DNA of 64,000 bases from Polyangium mundeleinium (GTDB lineage Bacteria > Myxococcota_A > Polyangia > Polyangiales > Polyangiaceae). Position 1 is the stretch's first letter. Every line of letters starts with the position of its first letter. Positions 41,214 through 48,719 of the stretch are shown here, in pieces. The stretch spans positions 930,001 through 994,000 of the forward strand of contig NZ_JAQNDO010000001.1 of NCBI RefSeq assembly GCF_028369105.1, in the 5' to 3' direction. The notes beneath the pieces are model-generated. The model searched no databases. It was given only the letters and a program-made list of their open reading frames with translations, and was not told the origin of the DNA. A program made the translations under genes and the position numbers.

Positions 41214-42494
41214 TCAATCCGTACGAACCGAGGTGCGCGCGCAGGTGGCAGCGCGTTCGAGCAGGAGCGCGCGCTCGCGGGTGTTCCGCGTGAGGGACGC
41301 GGCGCGCTCGAACTCCACGCGCGCCTCGGCGTCGCGGCCGAGCTTCGCGAGCAGGTCGCCGCGGACGCTCGGCAAGAGGTGGTAGCTCGCGAGCGAGGGC
41401 TCCGAGACCAGCGCGTCCACGAGCACGAGCCCTGCGGCCGGGCCGAACGCCATGGAGAACGCGACGGCGCGGTTCAGCTCGACCACGGGCGAGTTCGTGA
41501 GCTCGACGAGCGCCGTGTAGAGCGCCGCGATGCGCTTCCAGTCCGTCTCCTCCGCCGTCCGCGCGCGCGCGTGGCAGGCAGCGATCGCGGCTTGCAGCGT
41601 GTACGGTCCCAGCGCGCCTCCGAGCGCCTCGGCGCGCGCGATGGCCGTGAGACCCCGGCGGATCAAGAGGTGGTCCCAGCGCGCGCGGTTCTGATCGAGC
41701 AGCAAGATCGGCTCGCCCTTCGGACCGACCCGCGCCCGCGCGCGCGAGGCCTGGATCTCCATGAGCGCGACGAGCCCGTGGACCTCCGGCTCCTTCGGCA
41801 GCAGCTCGGCCAGGATGCGGCCGAGGCGCAGCGCGTCCTCGCAGAGCGCGGGCCGCATCCAGTCGTCCCCGGCCGTCGCCGAATACCCCTCGTTGAAGAC
41901 CAGATAAATCACCTGGAGCACCGACGACAAACGGGCGCCGAGCTCCTCGCCGCGCGGGACCTCGAACGGGACGTTCGCTTCGGCGAGGGTGCGTTTCGCG
42001 CGGACGATCCGCTGCGCCACGGTCGGCTCCGGGACCAGGAATGCGCGCGCGATCTCCTCCGTCGTCAATCCGCCGAGCAAGCGGAGCGTGAGCGCGACGC
42101 GCGCCTCGGTCGACAGCACCGGGTGACAGGCCGTGAACACGAGGCGCAGGAGATCGTCGCCCACGTCCTCGTCGATCGCGGCTTCGAGGTCGGGCACGGC
42201 CGCATGTCGATCGGCCTCGATCGTGTGGCCGAGCTCCTCGTGCTTGCGCTCGATGCGCTTGCTCCGCCGCACGAGATCGATCGCGCGGTGCTTCGCGGTG
42301 GCCATGAGCCAGGCGCCCGGGTTGTCCGGGATGCCCGATTCTGGCCACCGCTCCAGCGCGGCGACGAGCGCGTCTTGTGCGAGCTCCTCGGCGAGGCCGA
42401 CGTCGCGCACGATGCGCGCGAGACCTGCGATGAGCTTGGCCGACTCGATCCGGAAGACTGCGTCGATCGCTCGGTGCGTAGCGGAGGCCGTCAC
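41214..42494 (-). CDS. ECF sigma factor with long C-terminal extension (ECF42 type)
   Basis: 426 residues. Region 2 is LARIVRDVGLAEELAQDALVAALERW; region 4 is LRLLGGLTTEEIARAFLVPEPTVAQRIVRAKRTL. A ~230-residue helical extension (TPR-like, formerly linked to DUF6596) follows, with YLVFNEGYSA and LLDQNRARWDHLLIRRG. This is the group known as ECF42, which lacks an anti-sigma factor; its extension controls activity and its partners are DGPF (YCII-like) proteins. Two such genes lie directly upstream, which fits well. Confidence 0.93.
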   Translation of the reverse strand: MTASATHRAIDAVFRIESAKLIAGLARIVRDVGLAEELAQDALVAALERWPESGIPDNPGAWLMATAKHRAIDLVRRSKRIERKHEELGHTIEADRHAAVPDLEAAIDEDVGDDLLRLVFTACHPVLSTEARVALTLRLLGGLTTEEIARAFLVPEPTVAQRIVRAKRTLAEANVPFEVPRGEELGARLSSVLQVIYLVFNEGYSATAGDDWMRPALCEDALRLGRILAELLPKEPEVHGLVALMEIQASRARARVGPKGEPILLLDQNRARWDHLLIRRGLTAIARAEALGGALGPYTLQAAIAACHARARTAEETDWKRIAALYTALVELTNSPVVELNRAVAFSMAFGPAAGLVLVDALVSEPSLASYHLLPSVRGDLLAKLGRDAEARVEFERAASLTRNTRERALLLERAATCARTSVRTD

Positions 42495-42542
42495 GGCCCC
42501 CGATCAGAGCATCTTCTTCCGCCCGCGCAAGGGTTTGTCCCG

Positions 42543-42971
42543 TTACTTCTTCCCTTCGACCTGGGCGCGGAGGCGCTCCTCCGCCGCTCGGAGCTCGCCC
42601 GTGGGATCACTCGGCGCGAAGTCCTCCGTGGCGAACACCTGCCGGATCTCGACCTCGCTCTCCTCGAGCATGGGGTTCGGCATGCGCTTGACCCACTCGA
42701 TGGCCTCCTCCTTCGACCGCACCTGCCAGAGCCAGAAGCCTGCGAGCAGCTCCTTGGTCTCGGCGAAGGGCCCGTCGATCACGGTCCTGCTATTCCCCGA
42801 GAACCGGACGCGCGCGCCTTTCGAGCTCGGGTGCAGGCCCTCGCCCGCGAGCATCACGCCGGCCTTCACCAGCTCCTCGTTGTACTTCCCCATCGCGGCG
42901 AGCATCTCCTCGCTCGGAAGAACGCCGGTCTCGCTGTCCTTGGTGGCCTTGACCAGAATCATGAACTTCAT
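42543..42971 (-). CDS. YCII/DGPF-domain protein
   Basis: 142 residues starting MKFMILVKATKDSE, with the diagnostic DGPF (66-69) followed by AETKELLAGFWLWQV and EEAIEWVKRMPNPM. These single-domain proteins have a dimeric alpha+beta-barrel fold with a buried His/Asp pair in some members; the activity is unclear. AAGGAG precedes the ATG. It lies between a paralogue and the ECF42 sigma factor, the canonical arrangement. Confidence 0.93.
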   Translation of the reverse strand: MKFMILVKATKDSETGVLPSEEMLAAMGKYNEELVKAGVMLAGEGLHPSSKGARVRFSGNSRTVIDGPFAETKELLAGFWLWQVRSKEEAIEWVKRMPNPMLEESEVEIRQVFATEDFAPSDPTGELRAAEERLRAQVEGKK

Positions 42972-43036
42972 CGTCGTTTCTCCTTCTTGCCTTCAGCTAC
43001 ACGTCGAACGAACGTCCCTGGGATCGACACGCTCCT

Positions 43037-43468
43037 CTACTTTTTTTTCCAGAACGTGCGAAGCCACGTCGGGGCGGCCTTCTCGACGATGGCCATCATC
43101 TCGGGCGGAATGTCCTCCGCGCCCGTCATGGGCAAAATGGTGAGGATGTCGTCGTGGCCGATCCCCGTGGGGCAGCGCAGGGCCCATTCGATCGCTTCCT
43201 CGCGGCTGTTCACGTCGATCAGGTAAAACCCGCCGACGAGCTCCTTCGACTCCACGAACGGGCCGTCGAGCACGACGCGTTTTCCGCCCTTGTTCGCCAC
43301 ACGCGCGCCCTCCTGGGCCGGGTTCAGGCCCTCGGCCGTGACGAGCACGCCGGCCTTCGTCATGTCCTCGTTGAATTTCATGTAGGCGGCGATGAGCTCG
43401 TCGCTCGGCGGGGCTCCCTCGGTCTTCGGGGCGTTCGGGTCGGGGGCGGCGCAGATCATGAATCGCAT
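43037..43468 (-). CDS. YCII/DGPF-domain protein (paralogue)
   Basis: 143 residues starting MRFMICAAPDPNAPK, with DGPF at 68-71, then VESKELVGGFYLIDV and EEAIEWALRCP. It is clearly related to the product of the next gene downstream. The start is set by AAGGAGA nine bases ahead of the ATG at 43468; longer frames reach into the divergent promoter region. It is probably the first gene of the four-gene ECF42 operon. Confidence 0.92.
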   Translation of the reverse strand: MRFMICAAPDPNAPKTEGAPPSDELIAAYMKFNEDMTKAGVLVTAEGLNPAQEGARVANKGGKRVVLDGPFVESKELVGGFYLIDVNSREEAIEWALRCPTGIGHDDILTILPMTGAEDIPPEMMAIVEKAAPTWLRTFWKKK

Positions 43469-43618
43469 GGTTGGGTCTCCTTGTTTCTCTGCTTGGTCGG
43501 ACTGGGCTCCCCGACCGGGCTTCATGGCCACGACGAACCAGGGCAGGCCAGATCGACACGCCCCCAAAATTATTTTTGTCTGTCGGGCAAAACACTTAAC
43601 CGTTTACGAAACTATTTC

Positions 43619-43647
43619 TTGACAACCCCGACCCGGGAACGATACTT
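43619..43647 (+). promoter_or_regulatory. Likely promoter of the ArsR/SRPBCC operon
   Basis: TTGACA (43619-43624) with GATACT/ATACTT (43641-43647) at a 16-17 bp spacing, only about 7 nt before the GTG of the ArsR gene, so the transcript is probably leaderless. The heptamer CTTAACC occurs at 43595-43601 and again at 43657-43663, straddling the promoter. ArsR-family autorepression at such repeats is plausible but not shown. Confidence 0.6.
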
Positions 43648-43653
43648 AGGCAC

Positions 43654-44001
43654 GTGCTTAACCAAAGCGCGTCCCTCGATCGTATGTTTCAGGCGCTCGC
43701 GGACCCGACCCGTCGGGTCATGATCGAGCGCTTGAGCCGCGGACCGGCCTCGGTGACTGAGCTCGCCGGGCCGCTTTCCATGTCGCTTCCCGCCGTGATG
43801 CAGCACCTGCAAGTGCTGGAGACGAGCGGCCTCGTGCGCTCGGAGAAGGCCGGGCGAGTGCGCACGTGTCGGCTCGAGCCCGCGGCGCTGCGGGCGGCCG
43901 AGCGATGGATCGCCGAACGACGCGCGAGCTGGGAGCGATGCTTCGACCGGCTTGGCGATTACCTCGCCGAGCACCCTGACGAACCCGAATCGAAGGATTG
44001 A
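43654..44001 (+). CDS. ArsR-family transcriptional regulator
   Basis: 115 residues. The winged helix is visible in RMFQALADPTRRVMIERLSRG, VTELAGPLSMSLPAVMQHLQVLETSGLV and the wing RSEKAGRVRTCRLEP. No Cys/His metal site of the arsenic or zinc type is seen, as is usual for the subgroup paired with SRPBCC proteins. It is followed after 3 bp by such a gene. It probably represses its own operon. Confidence 0.93.
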   Translation: MLNQSASLDRMFQALADPTRRVMIERLSRGPASVTELAGPLSMSLPAVMQHLQVLETSGLVRSEKAGRVRTCRLEPAALRAAERWIAERRASWERCFDRLGDYLAEHPDEPESKD

Positions 44002-44004
44002 ATC

Positions 44005-44472
44005 ATGACCGAACGATCTGTCACGCATACGACTTTTGTCATCGAGCGGTTTTTCCAGGTCTCGCCGGCGCGCGTCTTCGCGGCCTGGTCGACGGCGGAA
44101 CAGAAGCGCAAGTGGTTCGGCTGTCATGAGGGCGCAACCCACGAGCTCGATTTCCGCGTCGGAGGCCGCGAGACGTATCGAGGCGGCCCGAAAGGCGGAC
44201 CGATCTACACGAATGAGACGCGTTTTCAGGACATCGTTCCGAACCAGCGTATCGTCTACACGTACGACATGCTCCGCGACGAGACGCGGATCTCGGTGTC
44301 GGTGGTGACGATCGAGCTCAAGGCCGAGGGCAAAGGGACGCGGCTCGTTTTCACGGAGCAGGGCGCTTTCCTCGACGGACACGACGCGCCGGAGGGGCGC
44401 GAGCACGGGACGAAGGTCGTCCTCGACAAACTCGTCGAGGGGCTCGAGCGCGAGACGCACGCCGCCGCTTGA
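44005..44472 (+). CDS. SRPBCC (AHSA1-like) protein
   Basis: 155 residues of the START/Bet v1 fold in the AHSA1 branch: FVIERFFQVSPARVFAAWSTAEQKRKWFG, DFRVGGRETYRGG, and a C-terminal helix (FLDGHDAPEGREHG, VVLDKLVEGLE). These bind hydrophobic ligands; the partner ArsR gene suggests a small-molecule stress response. It overlaps no neighbour and is the second gene of the pair. Confidence 0.92.
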   Translation: MTERSVTHTTFVIERFFQVSPARVFAAWSTAEQKRKWFGCHEGATHELDFRVGGRETYRGGPKGGPIYTNETRFQDIVPNQRIVYTYDMLRDETRISVSVVTIELKAEGKGTRLVFTEQGAFLDGHDAPEGREHGTKVVLDKLVEGLERETHAAA

Positions 44473-44504
44473 CAGGACGCAGGCGGTGCGGTCGAGGCGC
44501 GTTG

Positions 44505-44580
44505 TGATCGCGATCGGAAAGGCGCGCCCGCCCACCTGATCGCGACCACACGGCCCAAGCAAAAACGCGTTGAATATCAA
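44505..44580 (+). promoter_or_regulatory. Candidate control region of the viperin-like gene
   Basis: The 9-mer TGATCGCGA occurs at 44505-44513 and 44537-44545 (32 bp apart, about three helical turns); the first lies in the palindrome GATCGCGATC. A small dyad TTGA-ATA-TCAA lies at 44570-44580. These could be operator sites for the next gene. GATC/GCGA-rich words are common in GC-rich genomes, so the case is weak. Confidence 0.3.
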
Positions 44581-44661
44581 GCGCTTCTCCTGCTGATGGG
44601 GATGGCATGCCCTTCGCTCGTCCGGGCCCGCGTGCGTTCTTGCCCCCGCACGCCCGGTGCC

Positions 44662-45525
44662 ATGCCTCGACCCATGCCCCCTTCCGTCAACTACCACCTG
44701 TGGAAGCCGTGCAACATGCGGTGCCGCCATTGTTTTGCGACCTTCGACGACATCGCAGCGACGGACCTGCCCCGCGGCCACTTGCCTCGTGCCGATTCCA
44801 TCCGCGTCGTCGAGCTCCTCGCAGAACGATTCCGCAAGATCACGTTTGCCGGGGGAGAGCCAACGCTTTGCCCTTGGCTCCCGGAGCTCATCAGGGTCGC
44901 GAAAGAGCGTGGGGCCGTGACCATGCTCGTCACGAACGGTACCCGCCTCGCGGACGAGGTTCTCGCGTCGCTCCAGGGACGGCTCGATTGGCTCACGTTG
45001 AGCATCGACAGCGCCTCCGAGGATACACACGTCGCCCTCGGGCGCGCCGTGCGAGGCAACGCCATTCCCACCACGAGGTACGTCGAGATGATCGAGCGAG
45101 CCCGCGCGCTGGGAATGCGCATCAAGGTGAACACCGTGGTCACGGCGCTCCATGCCGATGAGGACATGTCCGATTTGATCCTCGCCCTCCGTCCGGAGCG
45201 ATGGAAGGTCTTGCGCGTGCTGCCGATCGACGGCCAGAACGCCGGGCGCGTCGAGCCGCTCCTGTGCACCGCCGAGGTATTTCGTGCATTCGTCGCGCGG
45301 CACGAGCGCGTGCAGGAGCGCGGCATCACCCTCGTGCCCGAGGACCACGAGGACATCCTCGGCAGCTACGCCATGGTGGATCCTGCCGGCCGCTTTTTCG
45401 ACGACATGGACAGCGTGCACCATTACGGCCGCCCGATCCTCGACGTCGGCTTGGAGGCTGCCTGGGACAGCGTTCGTTTCTCGCTCGCTCGGTTCCAGGG
45501 GCGCGGGGGAGATTATGCCTTTTGA
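44662..45525 (+). CDS. Prokaryotic viperin-like antiviral radical SAM enzyme
   Basis: 287 residues from this ATG (an in-frame ATG at 44596 adds 22; an ATG at 44674 is also possible; none has a clear ribosome site). SVNYHLWKPCNMRCRHCF carries the radical-SAM CxxxCxxC at the place and in the context seen in viperins. It continues with FAGGEPTLCPWLPELI, LTLSIDSASEDTHVALGR (viperin: CDSFDEEVNVLIGR), IKVNTVVTALHADEDMSD, ERWKVLRVLPIDGQN (viperin: RWKVFQCLLIEGEN), LVPEDHEDILGSYAMVDPAGRFFD, and a final ILDVGLEAAW and RGGDYAF. Viperins turn CTP, or in bacteria also GTP/UTP, into 3'-deoxy-3',4'-didehydro nucleotides that stop viral RNA synthesis. A nucleotide kinase, often linked to bacterial viperins, is not seen nearby. 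Confidence 0.9.
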   Translation: MPRPMPPSVNYHLWKPCNMRCRHCFATFDDIAATDLPRGHLPRADSIRVVELLAERFRKITFAGGEPTLCPWLPELIRVAKERGAVTMLVTNGTRLADEVLASLQGRLDWLTLSIDSASEDTHVALGRAVRGNAIPTTRYVEMIERARALGMRIKVNTVVTALHADEDMSDLILALRPERWKVLRVLPIDGQNAGRVEPLLCTAEVFRAFVARHERVQERGITLVPEDHEDILGSYAMVDPAGRFFDDMDSVHHYGRPILDVGLEAAWDSVRFSLARFQGRGGDYAF

Positions 45526-45529
45526 GGCC

Positions 45530-46798
45530 TCATCCCTCCTCGGCGATCTTGCGCAGGAGCCGCAGGAGCTTCGCCCTGTCCACCCCGAGCCTCCGCGCGG
45601 CTTCGGACTTGTTTCCTTTGCACTCGGCGAGCACGCGATTGACCAGATCACGTGAGAGCGGCCGCGCGCCGGCGTCTCCCGCGGCCCCGCCAAGGATTTC
45701 GGCGACGGCGCGCAGGGTGATTCCGCCGCTCGGCTCCATGTAGGTCACGAGGAGGTCGAGCTCGCGCACGTTGGCGTGGAAGGGCGCGAGCATCAGCCGC
45801 TCCAGCGCTTCCACTTCCACCCGTCGCGGATCGAGCATGACCCCGCGCCTGCGAAAGAGATGTTCCAGAATGGCAAACAGGTCTTCGGGTCGCTCGCGGA
45901 GCGGTGGGATCTCGATACGCGCCAGAAATCTCGCATACAGGTCTCGCCGGAACGTCCCGGCTTCGATCATGTCCTCGATGTCGCGGTTCGTCGCGGCGAC
46001 GAGGTGGACGTCCACCTTGAGCGGCTTGCTCTCGCCGACGGGCAAGACCTCCCGGTTCTCCAGGAGGCGAAGCATCTTCGGCTGCAGGTCGGGCGCGAGC
46101 TCGCCGAGCTCGTCCAGAAAAACCGTGCCGCGCGCGTGGGCGCGCAGGATGCCCTCACCCCCGTCCGCGCTGCCCGAGAACGCGCCTTTTTTCCAGCCAA
46201 ACAGGTGCGCCTCGAAGACCGTGGCCGGCATTGCGGCGACGTTCACCGCGGCGAAGGGTTTCCCCGCACGGCCGAGCGCGCCCGTGACCTGCTCGGCCAG
46301 GAGCTCCTTGCCCGTTCCCGTCTCGCCCAGGATGAGCACGTTGGGCATGGGCCGATGGGCGAGCCGCGCGAGGTCTCTGCGCACGCCCCGCAATCCGAAC
46401 GGCCCGACGAGCGCCCCGAGCGGCGCCTCCGGGGCGAGCGGGCCTTCGAATCGCTCCCGGAAGACGAGGAGCGTGCGGCCGATTCGCACGACGGCGCCGT
46501 CCTCGAGCGGCACGGCTTCTCGTGGGCGAAGCGCGTGGCCGCCGATGAACGTCCCGTTGCGGGAGCCGAGGTCCTCGATGTGGATGCGTCCTCCGGGTCG
46601 CGAGAATCGAAGGTGCTGGCCCGAGACCTCCCCGTCGATCAGGCCGCGCTGGGCGAGGAAGGCGCGGCCCATAGGCTCACGCGGGCCCGGCAGTGGAAGG
46701 GCGGCGAGCGTGGGGAACGCAGCGAGCAGGACAGGCTCACCGCCCGGACCATCGCCCCGCGCTGGCGGTCGATGCTCTTCCGTGGTGGTCTGGCTCAT
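45530..46798 (-). CDS. FHA-domain AAA+ (NtrC-like) Fis-type regulator
   Basis: 422 residues. FHA domain (about 35-115) with the phosphothreonine-binding pattern GEVSGQHLRF and LGSRNGTF. AAA+ domain with Walker A GETGTGKE (158-165) and Walker B GTVFLDELGE (223-232). The sigma-54 contact loop is GAFSGS (205-210) rather than GAFTGA. C-terminal Fis-type helix-turn-helix (386-415, KGNKSEAARRLGVDRAKLLRLLR). The ATG overlaps the stop of the upstream Ser/Thr kinase (ATGA), so the kinase may phosphorylate this protein or its partner. The changed loop makes sigma-54 activation uncertain. Confidence 0.92.
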   Translation of the reverse strand: MSQTTTEEHRPPARGDGPGGEPVLLAAFPTLAALPLPGPREPMGRAFLAQRGLIDGEVSGQHLRFSRPGGRIHIEDLGSRNGTFIGGHALRPREAVPLEDGAVVRIGRTLLVFRERFEGPLAPEAPLGALVGPFGLRGVRRDLARLAHRPMPNVLILGETGTGKELLAEQVTGALGRAGKPFAAVNVAAMPATVFEAHLFGWKKGAFSGSADGGEGILRAHARGTVFLDELGELAPDLQPKMLRLLENREVLPVGESKPLKVDVHLVAATNRDIEDMIEAGTFRRDLYARFLARIEIPPLRERPEDLFAILEHLFRRRGVMLDPRRVEVEALERLMLAPFHANVRELDLLVTYMEPSGGITLRAVAEILGGAAGDAGARPLSRDLVNRVLAECKGNKSEAARRLGVDRAKLLRLLRKIAEEG

Positions 46799-48660
46799 GG
46801 CGATGGATCGTCGAGGTAAAACGCGACGGGGATCTGCCTGTCGCCAATACGGAACTCCGTCCCGACACACAGCGCGGAGGTCAAGAGCCCTTTCGGGTGA
46901 AAGATATGGTTCCCTTGGGCGACCGTCTCGCCCCGTGAATCCTTGATCGTGATCTCCAGACCCGGCTTCTGCGAGAGCTGGCCGGCCGTCACGGAGAGAC
47001 GTCGCTCCCGGGCGATTGTCCCGTCTCGCGAAGTGTCCGCACCTTGGGCCGCGGCGATACATTGCACTTCGCTTCGAGGATCGTCCGCGCGGCGGAAGCA
47101 GACCGAGAGGTCCGCCTGTCCGCCGCCGAGATGGGCGAGCCGCAGCAGGAACGGCCGAGCGTGAGGTAACATCTCCGCGCAGCGTCCGGGGACGTAGGGC
47201 CGGTCCGAGCTGCATTGCGCGCATTGATCTGGATTTTTCTCGCACCATGTCCCGCGCGTGTCCTTCCTCGCGGGATTGCAATCGGGCCCGCCGCAGCAGA
47301 CGCCGGCGCGGTCTTGCTCGACGGCTTTCGGGGGCGGCGACTGCACGAGCGGCGTCGCGCTGGGGCTCGACGTCGGCAGCGACAGCAGCGGAACGTCGTC
47401 TGCGGCGAACTTCCCGGGGGGCTTCATGTAAATGGCTCCTGCGAGCAGCGCGATCGCCCCCGCCAGTGCGTACATCGCGCCCCGCGCCCCGCGCCCCGCG
47501 GGTTGGTCCCGACGCACAGGCGCCGACGAATGCCGCGGCGCTGGCATCGGAGCCGTCCTCGCGACCGGGGCCATGGGCTCCGTGCGCGGGACGAACGGTG
47601 CTGCGGCCGGCGCGTGGGGCTCGGTGCGCGAGGGAAGGGCGCCGTGCGGCGCGCGCCGGCTCGGCGGAGGCGCGCCCGTTTTCAGCACCGACGCGAGCGC
47701 GGCCCCGTGCTCCGGGCGATCCTCCGGCCTGAGCGAGAGGCATGCCGCGATGGCCGTGCCCCAGGGCCCGGACAAACTCGGATTCGGCCAGGGCCTCCGC
47801 CCCGCCTCGATGTCCGCGTACCTTTGCGCCATGGCCTCGAACGAGGCTGAAGGGCCGAGGCCTGCGGGGTGCGTGCCCCAGAGCAGCTCCCACGCGATGA
47901 CGCCGAACGCGAACATGTCGCGCGCGCAGCTCTCCTCGGCCGCTGCGCGCCGGCTCGGGCGGAACAGCTCGGGCGCGAGATACCGCACGGTCCCGATCAC
48001 GCCGCCCACCGCCGTCAAGCGCTGCGGATTGCCGATCGGAACGGCGATCCCGAAATCGACCAGCTTCACCGTTCCGGGCCGGTGCGGGGTTTCCCAGAAC
48101 GCGTCCGTCACGAGCACGTTGGCCGGCTTCAGATCGCGGTGCGCGAGCCCGGCCGCGTGCACGTACGCGAGGACGTCGACCACCTGCGCAAGCGCGGCGA
48201 ACCGATGTCCTTTCGACATCCGCCGATCGTGCATCGCTGCGTCGAGCGTGGAGCCCTGGACGAGGTCGAGCACGACCCCCACGAGGCCCTTGTCGAGATC
48301 CTCGAACAACGCGTGGCACGCGCAGAGCCCCGGGTGATCGAGCGCCGCGAGGATCTTCGCCTCGCGCCGGGCGCGCGCGAACGCCGCCTGCCCGGCCTCC
48401 GAGAGGTGAACGAGCTTCAAGGCTCGCGTGGCCCCTTCGTCCAGGGGATCGACCACCTGCCACACCGCCCCCTGTCCACCCTCCCCAAGGGGCCGGATCA
48501 GCGTGTAGCGATCGACACGGTCACCCGGACGCAAATCCACGTACTGCCGGTTACACCATTCAGCCAACGGAGGGAAGGCGGAAGGCAGGTCGAGCGCGGC
48601 GTTTGTCTGCGACGACGCCTGGGTCGGGCGGAAGAGACGGGAACATCCGTTGGGGCTCAC
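46795..48660 (-). CDS. Membrane Ser/Thr protein kinase with Cys-rich outer domain
   Basis: About 621 residues. Kinase domain: LGEGGQGAVWQ loop, ALKLVHL (Lys), HRDLKPAN, VDFGIAV, and APELF. It is followed by a Pro/Ala linker, one transmembrane helix (MYALAGAIALLAGAIYM) and an extracytoplasmic region with six or more Cys (VCCGGPDCNPARK, WCEKNPDQCAQCSS) and a C-terminal beta domain. I place the start at the GTG at 48660; upstream codons would reach the divergent mepA gene, and a TTG closer to the kinase core is possible. No ribosome site is clear. Confidence 0.85.
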   Translation of the reverse strand: MSPNGCSRLFRPTQASSQTNAALDLPSAFPPLAEWCNRQYVDLRPGDRVDRYTLIRPLGEGGQGAVWQVVDPLDEGATRALKLVHLSEAGQAAFARARREAKILAALDHPGLCACHALFEDLDKGLVGVVLDLVQGSTLDAAMHDRRMSKGHRFAALAQVVDVLAYVHAAGLAHRDLKPANVLVTDAFWETPHRPGTVKLVDFGIAVPIGNPQRLTAVGGVIGTVRYLAPELFRPSRRAAAEESCARDMFAFGVIAWELLWGTHPAGLGPSASFEAMAQRYADIEAGRRPWPNPSLSGPWGTAIAACLSLRPEDRPEHGAALASVLKTGAPPPSRRAPHGALPSRTEPHAPAAAPFVPRTEPMAPVARTAPMPAPRHSSAPVRRDQPAGRGARGAMYALAGAIALLAGAIYMKPPGKFAADDVPLLSLPTSSPSATPLVQSPPPKAVEQDRAGVCCGGPDCNPARKDTRGTWCEKNPDQCAQCSSDRPYVPGRCAEMLPHARPFLLRLAHLGGGQADLSVCFRRADDPRSEVQCIAAAQGADTSRDGTIARERRLSVTAGQLSQKPGLEITIKDSRGETVAQGNHIFHPKGLLTSALCVGTEFRIGDRQIPVAFYLDDPSP

Positions 48661-48719
48661 AACATCGGCCGCGCCACGAAGTGGGCTGCTCGCGAGCGTT
48701 TTCGGCGTAGAATGGAGGT

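Noticed and set aside
43469-43618. Promoter of the ECF42 operon on the minus strand
   Set aside because: The AT-rich stretch around 43570 gives several poor -35/-10 pairs at wrong spacing, so none is reported.
40927-48660. A multi-gene antiviral island around the viperin-like gene
   Set aside because: Neighbouring genes are ordinary regulators and no toxin, nuclease or nucleotide kinase of known defence systems is seen; only the single gene is supported.
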